This document shows, piece after piece, positions 25,027 through 36,700 of a DNA stretch of 64,000 nucleotides. Under the pieces are notes generated by a model that made no database searches, had not been told where the DNA came from, and saw only the letters and a program-made list of their open reading frames with translations. Position numbers and translations under genes: made by a program. The stretch is taken from assembly GCA_032358165.1 (NCBI GenBank), contig JAALGY010000037.1, positions 1,079,001 through 1,143,000 of the forward strand, written 5' to 3'. Each line of letters opens with the position of its first letter. The stretch's first letter is position 1. This DNA comes from Diplosphaera chodatii (taxonomy: Eukaryota > Chlorophyta > Trebouxiophyceae > Prasiolales > Stichococcaceae).

Positions 25027-25329
25027 CGGCTGGCGTAGAGGTGCTGGCAGCCGTGCTGCTAGCCGTGTACATCGCGGTTGATGCTGTGCACACATACGTT
25101 TAGGTACAGCACTGCTGGTTTCTTACAATGGCATGCATGCCCTATGGCTGATGCTGCCAGCCGTCAAAGGCATCTTGCTTTCCTACAGAATCCAGAGCAC
25201 CTGCCAACACACTCTGCGCAATCGAGCTTGCACGTTTGTGCGTGCTCACACCTACAGCAACCCCTCGTGGCCTGATCTGAAACACATGAAATGCTTGCCT
25301 TCTGCGCCCAAACAATGTACAGCATGCTA
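25027..25329. other. Intergenic between convergent TIC22 and TFIIA genes
   Basis: About 300 bases where two genes end face to face. It should contain both 3' UTRs; no other gene is seen. Confidence 0.4.
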
Positions 25330-26176
25330 TCAGAACTGCATCTCGCCGTTGCCCTTGTGGAAGATGACATCCCGGCCGTTGAGGTGCATGATGCCATTCT
25401 TCAGCTGGCACTTCCACTTGGTGCCCACCCGCGTCTTGGTGCGTGAGACCTGCAGCCACAAGAACAGAAGTTGCTCAGGACATTTAGCAATGCATGCGCT
25501 GCATCATGCCCCTGTGGTCATCTGACCGCTTACAACCTGCCAGTTTCATAACTCCTGCAATCGGTGCTTGCCTTCTCAAACTGCGCCAGCACGACGTTGG
25601 GTATGTCTTCGCCATCAGCATCGTCATCTGAAGACAGGCCAGCCAGCGGGTCTTCACCCTCGTCGCTGCCCGCGAACGCGTCATCGCCCCCCGCTCCGCC
25701 TGCCGGGTCGGCTTCGTCATCGTCATTGCCATCCTGCATCGACCAGTGACATGTGGTTTTGTGCAAATTTGTGCTTGCTACCGGATGCAACTCAAGCGAT
25801 GCGTCAGATGTGGTGTGGTTGTACTGGTGACATGCTCAGGTACCAGCCGAACAGAACGCATGCACAGTGCAGTGAATGCCTTGCGTAGATGCCTGCACAA
25901 GTAATCATCTCTAGGTCTGCACACCCGCTGAGGGATGGTGGCAGCGGCGGCAGTGACAGGCGCGGCTGGCGCGCCATTGACCTGCTGGTACGGCTGCTTG
26001 GTGAGTGGACCACCCTGCACACGCAAACCATAAGATCATGTCTCCATGTCAGCAACCACATGGACCGACACAACCAACGTACCTGGTGATCCATACCAGA
26101 GCTGGGCAGCACCTGGTCAGGGCCTTCAAAGGGCCGCTTTCTGGTGTCCAGGGCATCCGCAGTTGGCTGTAATGCT

Positions 26177-26208
<32 letters not shown>

Positions 26209-27406
26209 ATATTGAGGCTGCTGAACTGGCTGCTGCGGCTGTGCTGGTGGCCTCACGGCAGCGACATACTGCTGTTGCGGCTGTATGGCAGCTGCACTGT
26301 ACTGCTGCTGCACTGGCTGGACCGGTGCCGCTGCCACCTGCGGTGCGAATTGCTGCTGGGCATGCTGCGGCTGCTGTGGGGGCAGGTACTGCTGCTGTGG
26401 AAGGCGCACCTGCTGTGCCCCCGCGGCTGCTGGGACTGCATAGCCTCCTGGAGCTGCGGCTGCTGCGAGGTGGCGTGCCTGCAGCTGTGCTGGATAGGCA
26501 CCTGGTTGTGCAGCTGCGGCGGGGCCCGTGCCAGCTGGTAATGCTGCAGCGACATTATAGCCGCCTGCAACTATGCCGACGGGCTGACCTGGTAACGCCG
26601 CAGCTGCTGCACTGTACGCTGCGGCCGCTGGCTGCTGCAACGGCTGCTGCACCGCTGGCCGATGCTGGAAGCCTGTCGCCTGCAGAAACTGCTCAGGCTT
26701 GCCGAATGTCGATAGGTTCAGCGCAGGCGCGGCTGCAGCGGCCTGCAGGGCAGTACAGGGGCAATAACGTGATGATCTACTCGGCTGTATGACTATAGAA
26801 GAAGATGATTGGGTTTGGGCAGTAGAACACGAGTTAGACTAGCTGAACCATGACTTGGCGTACTGGGTGGTAGGCCGGGGCATGCGCAGGCTGGAAGTAC
26901 TGCGGCGCTGGTCCCGGCTGCTGTACCCTGAAGTTGACACATCGGAACACTGTTGCACCTGAAACAGAATGCATGCTGTCCTCTTTGAGCAACAATTGTG
27001 AGGGAGTCTCCAAGTGGGCGCCCAGCGGTCAACGTGTGCGCAAGAACTTACGGGGCTGGAGGCGGCGCCGCGATGGCGCCGCTGTCGTCGAGCTTCGACT
27101 CCCAGAGCTCCCTCAGCTCGTCCAGCACAGACCTGCACCAGTTTTGCAGCATCATTAGACATGCGACATCAAGGGCGATCTGCCTCCAAATAGCTCGCCC
27201 AAAGCTCCTGAACGCTGCAGGATGCAGGAGGACCACGTCAAGGCATGCAGAGCGCAGATCCTGCATGCACAGGTAATAGCAGGGCTGAGCTGCGGCACGC
27301 ACTCGTCAACTCCCTCCTGCACGAAGTCCGTCCGCACGCGGGTCACCACGTCATCGATGATGTGGCGATACGCCCCGGCCACCCCCCGCAGCGGAGTATT
27401 GGACAT
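25330..27406 (-). CDS. GTF2A1: Transcription initiation factor IIA large (alpha/beta) subunit
   Basis: TFIIA stabilises TBP on the TATA region in RNA polymerase II preinitiation complexes. The start at 27406 gives MSNTPLRGVAGAYRHIIDDV and then VRTDFVQEGVDE, the N-terminal four-helix-bundle segment. The next exon gives LDELRELWESKLDD, the usual continuation. A long Gln/Ala/Pro-rich spacer follows (about 26750-26110), including a poly-Gln run. After it come an acidic stretch (DGNDDDEADPAGGAGGDDAF, about 25735) and DGEDIPNVVLAQFEKVSRTK. The beta-barrel end reads KWKCQLKNGIMHLNGRDVIF then HKGNGEMQF-stop (25450-25330). These N- and C-terminal blocks are diagnostic and the non-conserved acidic/Gln spacer is normal for the family. 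About seven exons. Confidence 0.93.
26179..26208. repeat. (CTG)10 microsatellite encoding poly-Gln in TFIIA
   Basis: Ten uninterrupted CTG units on the plus strand read as CAG (Gln) codons on the coding minus strand, inside the spacer of the TFIIA large subunit. Being uninterrupted, it is probably length-variable between strains. Confidence 0.9.
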
Positions 27407-27656
27407 TGCTGTCCGTCCAGAGCGGCGCAAACCGCCTTTATAGTTCTTTCTGCGAGCCCAGAGCAGGGTCTTGCAAGCGATTGCTTCCAACAACCGAAAC
27501 GGGCAAAACGCCACAGGGCGGCACCTTCCAGGACGACGATGGCCTGCGAGCCATGCATGTCAAACAAGCAACTTGCCGCTCTACCTCTCCGACCTCACAT
27601 CGCTTTGTGTATGTCATAGGCAGACTGATATTGCACTGTTTGCTAGCTGATCAGTC
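27407..27656. promoter_or_regulatory. Compact bidirectional promoter, TFIIA (-) / PES-like (+)
   Basis: Only about 250 bases separate the two divergent start codons, so both genes must be driven from this stretch, including their 5' UTRs. No individual element could be identified confidently. Confidence 0.45.
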
Positions 27657-30600
27657 ATGCTCGTGAAACCCGACAAAGTAGTGCCCCAGCAGAGCCCAGC
27701 TCGGCTGCTACATGCTGCACCCGGCACTGCTACCTCGTTTGCCAGCGTGCAAAGACATCGCGGAAGGCGTTTAAAACCGTCAAAAGCTGTCAGATGCCGC
27801 GCAGCCCGCCTCGCAGTCACTGCAGCGGCTGGCAGCGCTGCCACAGATCGGGTGCGGCGCTTGTGCTGATCTGCGTACCCGCAGGTGCAGTACGCATCGT
27901 TAGAATAGCTGAGAGATTCACATACGTTAGCAGAGCTGACTCAGCCGTTCTGCTCATATAGCTTCGGCTGCTGCACGCCCGGGTGCCGGATGCGCCGGCC
28001 GCTGCGGCGACGCTGGTCTACTTCTCCGGCACTGATGGCACAGGGCAGGTGAGTGAAAAGAGAAAGCTGCGAACACTGTGCACGCATCTTCACCCCGAAT
28101 CATTTGGTCACACATCGAGCGCATTGGATCCTGGCTTGCAGCAGCTCAAATATATATATTTGCTGCTGTATGGTTCCCATCCTGTTGAAGCGTCTGTGTG
28201 CCGGTCGTGCTCAGGCGATCTCGCCGCAGCTGACCGGCCTGACGGCCGCAGGCTTTGACGTGCGGTGCCTGTATGTGCCGCTGGCCAACCGATCGTCATG
28301 GCCAGAGCTCACGACACAGGCGGTTGGTCTCCTGCGGGACCTTCTCGCTGCGTCGCCGCACAAGCAGGTGGGTTCTTGTAGCTGCCTACCTCACGTGATC
28401 TGCCACGCTATCAGTACGGCACCTGAGCCTCACACTTGTCAAGCACATCACCGCAGCCGCCTGCGCTGCATCTGCACTCAGCAAGTTACCAGCAGACAGC
28501 TGGCGGCTCCACTCACTGCTGATCTACACAACCGAGCCATACCGTGCACACCTGAGCTGCGAGAGCAGCGTGCCGCACTTGCACACGTTGCTGAAGCATG
28601 CAGATCGGTCCCCAACTCCCATGTCGCAATCGGCAGGTGACGCTGGTGGGCGAGAGCTTTGGCGGCTGCCTGGCGCTGCGGGTGGCGGCGGCCGCCCCGG
28701 AGCTGGTGGCCCGCCTGGTGCTGGTCAACCCAGCGACGTGCTTCGGGCAGTCGCTGTTCGGCGTCAGCAGCCTCATCGCAGCCACCGGGCTGCTGTCCAT
28801 CTTCCCCAAGCCGCTGTATGAGGTGCAGCCCTGCGCTAGACTGTGCCTGCAAATTTTATGGCCACTGTATGATGCTGCAACCCCTGGTCTCGTGTGACAT
28901 ACGAGATGGCAGCAGCATCTCTGGGCCAATGAAGCCCTTGTGGGTCACGTTCTTGGCTTGTGAAATATGCCGTCGTGCGCTGCAGACGGCGCAGGCGGTG
29001 CTGATTCCCTTCATGGTGGACCGGGAGCGGGTGGCGCCCGTCACCGCGCAGGCGGTGCGGTCCATGATGCTCATGAGCGCCCCCGCCGCCTTCCAGGTGC
29101 GTTGTGCAGATGCGTCCTGATTGCATATGCGGACGTCCCGCTGCATGCGCATCATTTGTGTGTGTGCTGGGGTCATCAGCCGCAAGTCAATTGGCCGACA
29201 GTCGCACCACCAGCTGGGTGCTCACAAGGAAGTTCTGGACTATTTCGACCCACAGCGTTTTTATTTGCATGCGCTGCAGGACGCGGCGGCCGACAGCAGC
29301 TCGCCTGAGGCGGAGCAGCAGCTGGCATCGGAGGTGAGCAGCGGGGTGCGGTACATGCCGTCCGCCACCGCCGCCTGGCGCCTCAACCTGCTGCGCAGCG
29401 GCGGCCTGCCGGACGCGCAGCTCGCCGGCATCAGGTGCGCTGTGCAGTCAGCCGAGCGGCGCAGGCTCCTCCGTGACGGCATCATGCTGTCCGTCTGCGG
29501 AGTGTGATGCGGAATGGTCATCCATCACGGCTGGTCAGAGTACCTGATTTCTTGTCAGCTTCACCTGAGCCATCATTTTGTTGCAGTCACTTGGACTGAT
29601 GGGCGACAGCACATAGACACCCCACCCCGAACTCCGCACACGCAGGGCGCCCACGCTGCTGGTCGCGTCGGCGGCGGACCGGCTGCTGCCGTCGATGGCG
29701 GAGGCGGCGCGCCTGGCGTCGGTGCTGCCAGACGCGCGGCGGGTCACGTTACCAGACAGCGGGCACACCGCCCTGCTGGAGGAGGGCGTCGCGCTGGCGG
29801 CCATCATGGCCCGCGCCGGCTTCCTGCCCCAGAAGCAAGCGGCGGCGGCAGCATCTAGCTGCAGCGCGTCTGCGGGCGACGGCAGTGCAAGTGAAAGGGT
29901 GGACGGCAGCACGGCGCGTTTGGCAGTGTCCAATGGTTCGGGCGCTGCAACGGCGGCGCAGCTGGTACCTGACCCGCAGCGGGCGGCAGCGGCGACGACA
30001 TCCAACCCAGCAGCAGGATCTGCAAGGGCGCCCGCAGCTTCTGCAGCAGACAGGTAGATCGCAGTGCATGATGCAACCATGCTCCCGTGTGCAGGGCCTT
30101 GAGCTCACCAGGCTGGCAGACCGCAACGCCACTTGGCCTCTCGTGGTGCAAGCACTCATACTGTCCCTGGTGCTTGCAGCGTTGATGCAGACGATGCCCG
30201 AGCGCCCCGCGCGTGGGGCCGCAATGCATCGGGAGAATCCATCAGCCGCATGGCGGTGCGTCAGGGGCAGCCCTGGAGCGACAGCGCCTGGTCGCCAGAT
30301 GCCCCGGAGCAGGTGCCCAGAGTGCAGCACGTTCTACATCGGCTCTGACACGTCCAGGAACGGCATGTCACTGGTCGAAACCACCTGACACGCCTGCTTC
30401 TTATGGCCTCTGCTACCTCTTACCAGTACACTCCAAACTCGAATGGGCGTCAACCCAAGCTATACCTCCAGCACTTGGTACAGCAAATGAAGAGACGGTC
30501 GTGGTGCTGCCGCAGATCCGAGCAGAGTGGGCAGAGGCGCAGCTGCCTCCGCTGGCAGCAGCGACCAGCAGCTCCAGCAATGGCAGCGGTCCCAGCGGCA

Positions 30601-33226
30601 GCACCAATGGCAGCAGCGCCAATGGCAGCACGCCGCTGGCACAGTCCAACGGCAGCTCAGCAGCAGTGCAGAACGGAGCCAGCCGCAGCAGCCTGGCGGC
30701 GGGCTTTGCAGCCGGCAGCGGCAGCGTTGGCAGCGCGCCTGCTCGGCAGGCTGCTGGTGCGCACAGCAATGGTGTGAATGCTGGGGACGGCGCAGCAGAC
30801 TCAGCCCCGCACAAAGGTGGGCTGCAGCGGGGCACTAGGTCTGCGAATATGACACATTGGCAAAACATCCTGCACACCAGCACCTTGGCTGGCCTCTGTG
30901 CTCGCACACAACTCCTGCACTCCTTCGCGGCACGAGCTGGCATGCACGTGCATGTGTGCCTTTGGTGCACGGGCCGCAAGTGCGCTGTTGCTGGGTGTGA
31001 CGCTGCATGTGCTGTGGCAGACACGCTGCCGGCCTGGGGCCAGCCGAACGACGAGCTGGAGGACGGCATCAGGGGGCTGTCCGCCTGGCGGGCCCTGGTG
31101 AGTGTGCCGCAGAGACCCACAGCCGCAAGCCCCTACAATGCGCCACGCGCCTCCTTCAGTCCTCAAGTAGCTTCTCACGTTTGTGTAGTAAGAGGGCAAC
31201 CAGATGGGAAGCTCAAATGGCCTCCTCCACCCCAGGTGTCGCCCAAGGTGCTGGGCGCGCGGCACCTGCCGGACCCGCTGCAGGCCGGCGCCCGGCCGCT
31301 GCTGTTTGTCGGCAACCACACCCGCTTCGGGCTGTACGACCTGCCGCTGCTGGTGCAGCCCCTGCTGATAGCCCAGCCAGTCGTTTGCTGTCTGTTGCAC
31401 ATGGCCAATTGCTGATCTGTGCCTATCAGGATGCCATCAGTACACGTCCTGATCTCGATGCTGTGAAACGGCCATACAGTGCAAGCCTGCTGCTGAACAC
31501 CCTGTCCATCAATCCATCAATTCATCAATCTTCGCACCTCTCGTTCGTCGCTTCCTGGTAGTAAGCCCTCTCGCCTTCCATGCCGCAGATCATTGAGCTG
31601 TATGTGCGGGGCATCACGGTCCGCGGCCTGGCCGACCCCCGCCACTGGTGCGCCTGCAACATCACCCCACTCGCCGCTGTTCTGCACCCAACCGTGGAGT
31701 GCTTTCCTGTGACAGTGCACCAGTTGGTACCTCATACCAGCAGCTGACATTCGTTGCCACGCCCTGCCGCAGGCTGGGCCCCGTGGGCGCGGTGTTCGAG
31801 CGGCTTGGCGCAGTGAAGGCGGGGCCCTTCACCGCCGCCAAGCTGCTGCGGGAGCGGCAGGCGGTGCTGCTGTTCCCCGGCGGCGGCCGCGAGGTGCGCC
31901 CCGCTAAACCCGGCTGGGTCGGCCGTCTACTATTGCAGTGTACATCTGGCTATATCAGACAAATGGGTCAGCGACTTGAGCTCGGTGAAATGCATTTTCG
32001 AGGGAGCTGGTAGCAAGTCACAAGCAGATGTCAGCATATGGTGCGTTAGCAAACCCTGGCTGTCATGCTTCAGGCAACAGGCATTCGCAGACCTCTTCCT
32101 CCCTGCCTTTAGGTGCTCAAGCGAAGGGGTGAGGAGTATCAGCTGTTCTGGCGGGATGACCGGCCGGACTTTGTGCGGCTGGCGGCGAAGTACAATGCCC
32201 TCATTGTGCCCTTTGCAGCCGTCGGCGCAGACGACGCTTACAAACTGCTTCTGGTATGAGCTCACTTGTTTAGCTGTCAAAGTTCTGTTTGTATCCAAGC
32301 CTCAGTGCACCGTTTTGTATCTGAAGCCCCGAGTGAACCTGTGCCAGGAGATATCAAGGCTGCCGTGATCGGTTGAGAAAGTGTCCACATCCGGTTTGGT
32401 AGCCCACATGCACCTTCATGCTGATATGCAGGACACCGATGAGATTCTAGCAACACCAGTGCTGGGGCCCCTCGCCCGCCAGGCGGTGCGGGCTATCGAC
32501 CCCAGCCTGGACCCCGCAGAGACGGTGCTGCCGCTCGCGACGCTGCCCGGCACCAGCTGGCTGCCGACGCCGCTCCCCGTCCCGGACGTCCGGCAGCGCG
32601 TCTACTTCAGGTGTGGATGTCAGCTGACGTCAATAAGTGCTGGCTGACGTCTGTGAAGTAGACAGTCTGCTGCAAGGCTGGACTTTGACGCCACTTGAAA
32701 CAGTTGCAGCGGTTGCTGACACTGTTGTCCAAAGTGATCCACGAATACACTCGTGTTGTAGCCTGTTAAAAGTGTTTTGGGGTTGCTGCTGAGCAGGTTC
32801 TTTGAGCCAGTGGACTGCAGCGATGTCAGCCCCACAGACGCCGACGCCTGCGAGCGCGTGTATGCCCAGGTGAGACAGGCGTTCCAGACATGCAGAAAAG
32901 GTCGTTGCACGGTGTGCGCTGCCACGAGAGCAAGACAGGAGGCGGCCACTATATAGTCGACCAGGCATCTTGAGAGGACTGGACACGCTCGTTTCACAGC
33001 CATAACTCTCAGGGTGTGCATCTGTGTGCAAGGCATCCAAGGTATCACACGGAAGCATCTTTTATGTCCTTCTCGCCAGGTGCGTGCTACGGTCACCAGC
33101 GGGATGGAGACGGTGCAGCAGGACCGCGCGGCGGACCCGGGCGCCAGCCTCTGGTCACGCCTGAGGGCGATCGCCGCCAAGGCGCTCCCGGCGTTTGATA
33201 TAGCAGGGGAAGCGGCTGAGCAGTGA
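27657..33226 (+). CDS. Phytyl ester synthase-like protein: alpha/beta hydrolase plus DAGAT-type acyltransferase
   Basis: Plant homologues (PES1/PES2, esterase/lipase/thioesterase family) sit in plastids and esterify phytol or diacylglycerol with fatty acids, for example during chlorophyll breakdown or nitrogen starvation. The candidate start at 27657 begins a basic Ala/Arg/Ser-rich stretch like a transit peptide. The hydrolase part shows LVYFSGTDGTGQ (about 28015), FDVRCLYVPLANRSSWPELT (28255), VTLVGESFGGCLALRVA (nucleophile elbow G-E-S-F-G, about 28640) and LPDSGHTALLEEG (about 29750, catalytic His). The acyltransferase part shows LLFVGNHTRFGLYDLPLLV (31300), ELYVRGITVRGLADPRHW (31597), AVLLFPGGGREV (31863), the K-R-(R/K)-GEEYQLFW block (32116), and YNALIVPFAAVGADDAYKLL (32190). 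The stop is at 33224-33226. About 16 exons. A Ser/Gly/Asn/Ala-rich linker (29830-30820) between the two domains is much longer than I would expect. The first intron junction is uncertain. Confidence 0.9.
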
Positions 33227-33742
33227 GCACAGCGGCACATATGAGCGTATAGTGATAGAATAGCGCACCAGCACGTGGACAGGGAAAACCATTGCGAAGA
33301 AACATGGGGTTGTTCCGAGAGGTGCCTGGGAGAGCTGCGCAGCTGAAGAGAATGTCAGCAAGTACGCCAGATGGCTCCATCTGCGTGGAGTGCTAGAAAC
33401 CGCCAGAGCACATTGGGTGGCACGCGGCATTGTGATTGGCAGTTGTAAAGCATTCATTTATTGTTGCAGACTCCGAATTGTAACATCCATAGTCAATACT
33501 GATTCAAGCTGGTGCCACTCACATGCATTTGGGAGCATTCCCGGAGCCTCTTAAAGCTGCTTCTCATTGTGAGGATGGCGATGAACCCAAACTTTGCTCT
33601 CGACAATCAGGCTGTCAACTAACGTGATATCAAGCAGTATCCTCGAGTCTCAGACACAAGCGCATATCAGTAACACACACCAATGAGTCCCAACGAATAG
33701 CTTGCAACAGGGTAATGGAAACATGCCCTCGTGCCCTCAGAA
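33227..33742. other. Intergenic between convergent PES-like and desaturase-like genes
   Basis: Holds the two 3' UTRs. TGTAA, the usual green-algal polyadenylation word, occurs on the plus strand at 33444-33448 and 33479-33483, about 220-255 bases after the PES-like stop. No other gene is seen. Confidence 0.4.
33444..33483 (+). terminator. Candidate TGTAA polyadenylation signals of the PES-like gene
   Basis: Two TGTAA words (33444-33448 and 33479-33483) follow the PES-like stop on the coding strand. TGTAA is the known polyadenylation signal in chlorophytes. The word is short and could occur by chance. Confidence 0.3.
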
Positions 33743-36700
33743 TCAGAAGAGGAACGGCGACTTGATGTTCAAGGCCTGCACTGCAGACTTGAATGTCCGA
33801 TTGATGAGGCGGCCCGCGACAATGTGCGGCTCGTCAGCCTCTGTCGGCAGGATGTCTGCGGCCTGGCCCACGCCCAGGGTGGCGACCACCATGTTTGCCG
33901 CTACCAGCCCCGTCACATATGCCCGCTCCTGCACACGGCCACGATTGTTTGCTAGCGCTTCACGACCCGTTTAACATGCAGCATGTGTGCAGCTTGGCAA
34001 TGACCAGGAATGATATGCTCACCTGTGACAGGCCATTGGCGCCGTGATCCAGGCCCTTGATCCAGTCACCTGCGCACATCAGTCCAAGACTGAACTCAGC
34101 AGAGGATGGGCGATCGCGCAACCTGCAGAGCCATGTACTGCCGGAACTGAGGTGTGGGCGGCAGCAGTTGCCGCACCAGCCATGAAAAGGTTCGGGAAGC
34201 TGGTGCGCTGCAGGGGGCGCGATGCATAGCTGCCTGGGCTGAAGTGCGTTACTGCCCCCTTGAACTTCAGCACCGCCGCATCCACCACCTTTGCATGTCA
34301 CAGTTGCACCTCAGCAACAGCCAGGCATGCCAAAAGTGCCTGTGTCGCCGAACAATACGCTTTGTAGGCCTGCACTCTGGTCAAGTCAACTTGATGTCAA
34401 CTTGCTGAGTTGTCACCTGCATGGAAGTACAACCTCACAAGTCCAGCAAGTGCGAGCACAGTGACATGTGAAGTGCGTGTGATGGGGATGAAAACAGGCT
34501 GTAGAAAAAGCACAGTGCCTGTCTTCGTACCTTGGCATTGGCAAAGCCGGGCTCGCAGGTGGTGATGTTGCTGTGCACCCGCCGCACAATCTCCTCGTCC
34601 GATAACGGCAGCAGTGTGTTGGCGTGGTAGAAGTCCGATGCCACCACCGAGCCCGGCGCATCCCGGTACTCGTCCTGCAATGGGGCGTCACGAAAGATGT
34701 TGGTGTGTGTCTCTTGGATGATCATAATCAGGCTTGGCTCTGCCGCAGCATGTTTGCAGTTGAGCACCACGTGTTGCCAGCCTGTCAGGTCGCTTGCGCT
34801 AAGGTATGCTTGGCTGGCTGCCGGTGATGCTACTTGAGCCATGTGTCACTGTGTAGTTGCAAGTTTGACGAGCAGAGGAAGCCCCTCAGGTGAGAGCATT
34901 GTCGGGTTCCAGACCCGCAGCGTACTCACCTGCAGGTCGTTGAGGTCGAAGAACGTGCTGCCCATGGTGTCGTCGAAGCCGCTGAGCACATTTGCTGGGA
35001 ATCGCATCGGGATCCGTTTGTCAAACCACAGCCTGCACAGCATGACACCAAGCAGATGCCGATTGATTTGCTGTACCACATAGTGTCAGTTTCGACAGGG
35101 CTCCCTGCAATGGACCACTGAGCGAGCCTTGATCCAGAACAGCAGCAGCAGCACAGGGCATTTTCAAATAACCAACAGGGTATGCTGAAGCCGAGAACCT
35201 AACAAAATTGACGAGTGCATGAAATTTTTGGTGAGATCATTGACTGGCAGCTTACACTGCTGGCAAAACTGCATTCTGACCCTCTGCTGAACGGCGACTG
35301 ATGGTGGATGGGTTTACCTGGTAGCAATCACATCGAGACCCTTCAGGTTCATGATGCGCTGGAACTCGGGCCGGCCTGCCAATGCTGGGGTGGCTGCCAC
35401 CAACTTCTGCATGCCTGTCAGGCAACATGAGAGTGGGTGACATCTGGCTGTGTCTTCCCAGACTGCAGGTTGGCAGGTCAGAAGCTTCGTGCTGTCAAAG
35501 TGGTGCCGGTTGCACAGTGCAGCGCGGAGTTGCTGCCGGCGGCAGGGCTACTTGTCCAAATGTTGTGGTGCTGGCAGGCGCGTCTCTACACATGTAGCAC
35601 CCGCAGCACCTGAGATGCCGATGGCAAAGACGACGGCGTCCGCTTCGTGCCGCGTCTCTTTGCCCTCCCGCGAGCGTGAGGTGACGGCTGTGACCCTGCC
35701 GCTGCTGCTGTCCACATGCACATCGCTGACAAGGCTGCCACCTGCACAGTGCAACACCTCGGTTGTGTGCTGCCAGAGATTCAGCTTGCAGCCTCTAATG
35801 ACATCATTAGGGGATCTGCGGCAGCAGGCTGTGTCAGATCCACATGCCACCATGCCGAGCATAAGGTGCAAGATGTGATGTGATGACCGCCAACCCGATG
35901 TCCTATTGTTCGCACCCTGGATGCTGCCGCCGGACCGCTCAATCGAGGCAATGAGCGGCTGGAAGATCGTCTCTGCCACGCTGCCTCGGCACCAGCACAC
36001 GTCAAAGTCCTGCTGATGTGCCAGTGCTGCAAACAGAAAGCCGAATTTCCCTGAGAAGGCTCCAACTGGCAGCGTTAGGTGGCTGCAGTGGGCATGCTTG
36101 AATGGCATGCTGCGGTCCGTTGCCGGCCAAACAAGTGTTATGCAGATCACGTCAAAGGACAGGCAAAAGTGCAGTACAGCATGCAATTAGTAACTGTAGA
36201 AATAAAAAGCCGCAAGCGTAGTGCCGGCGGACAGCTCCTCTGGCGGCGCGAACAGTGCGACCAGCAGCAGTGGCTTCAGGAACTCCTCATACAGCCGTGT
36301 GGACACGCCTGCAGAAGACCAGAGTTCGTACGGAAGCTGCGCTGGTGACTACCTTCGCCTCACACCAGCAGGACTGCTTGAGCACCAGCGCAGCGACAGA
36401 TTTCTGCTGCCATCATTAGTGGCATCGCTCTGAAGCCACTGCTGCATAGTCTGTTGTCCACCGTTTGCCCATCACCAGGGTGTGGCGCACCATATTGGCG
36501 AAACAGCTCGCGGGCCGACATGGCGTCATACCGGGCATACGTCTCAGGGTCGCTGTCATAGTCGAGCAGCGCCCCCAGCAGCGGCACCATGGTGAGCCGG
36601 TCTGCAACTGGGAGCCGCCTGCATTGCAAGACACCCTTGGAGCCGTCAGCAGGGCCTGACGCAGATGAGAACGTTTGTGCTTTGTCTTGGTGCTGGCCCA

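Noticed and set aside
30413..31120. 235-codon minus-strand frame
   Set aside because: Antisense to the Ser/Gly-rich linker and acyltransferase exons of the PES-like gene; Leu/Pro/Ala-rich by composition.
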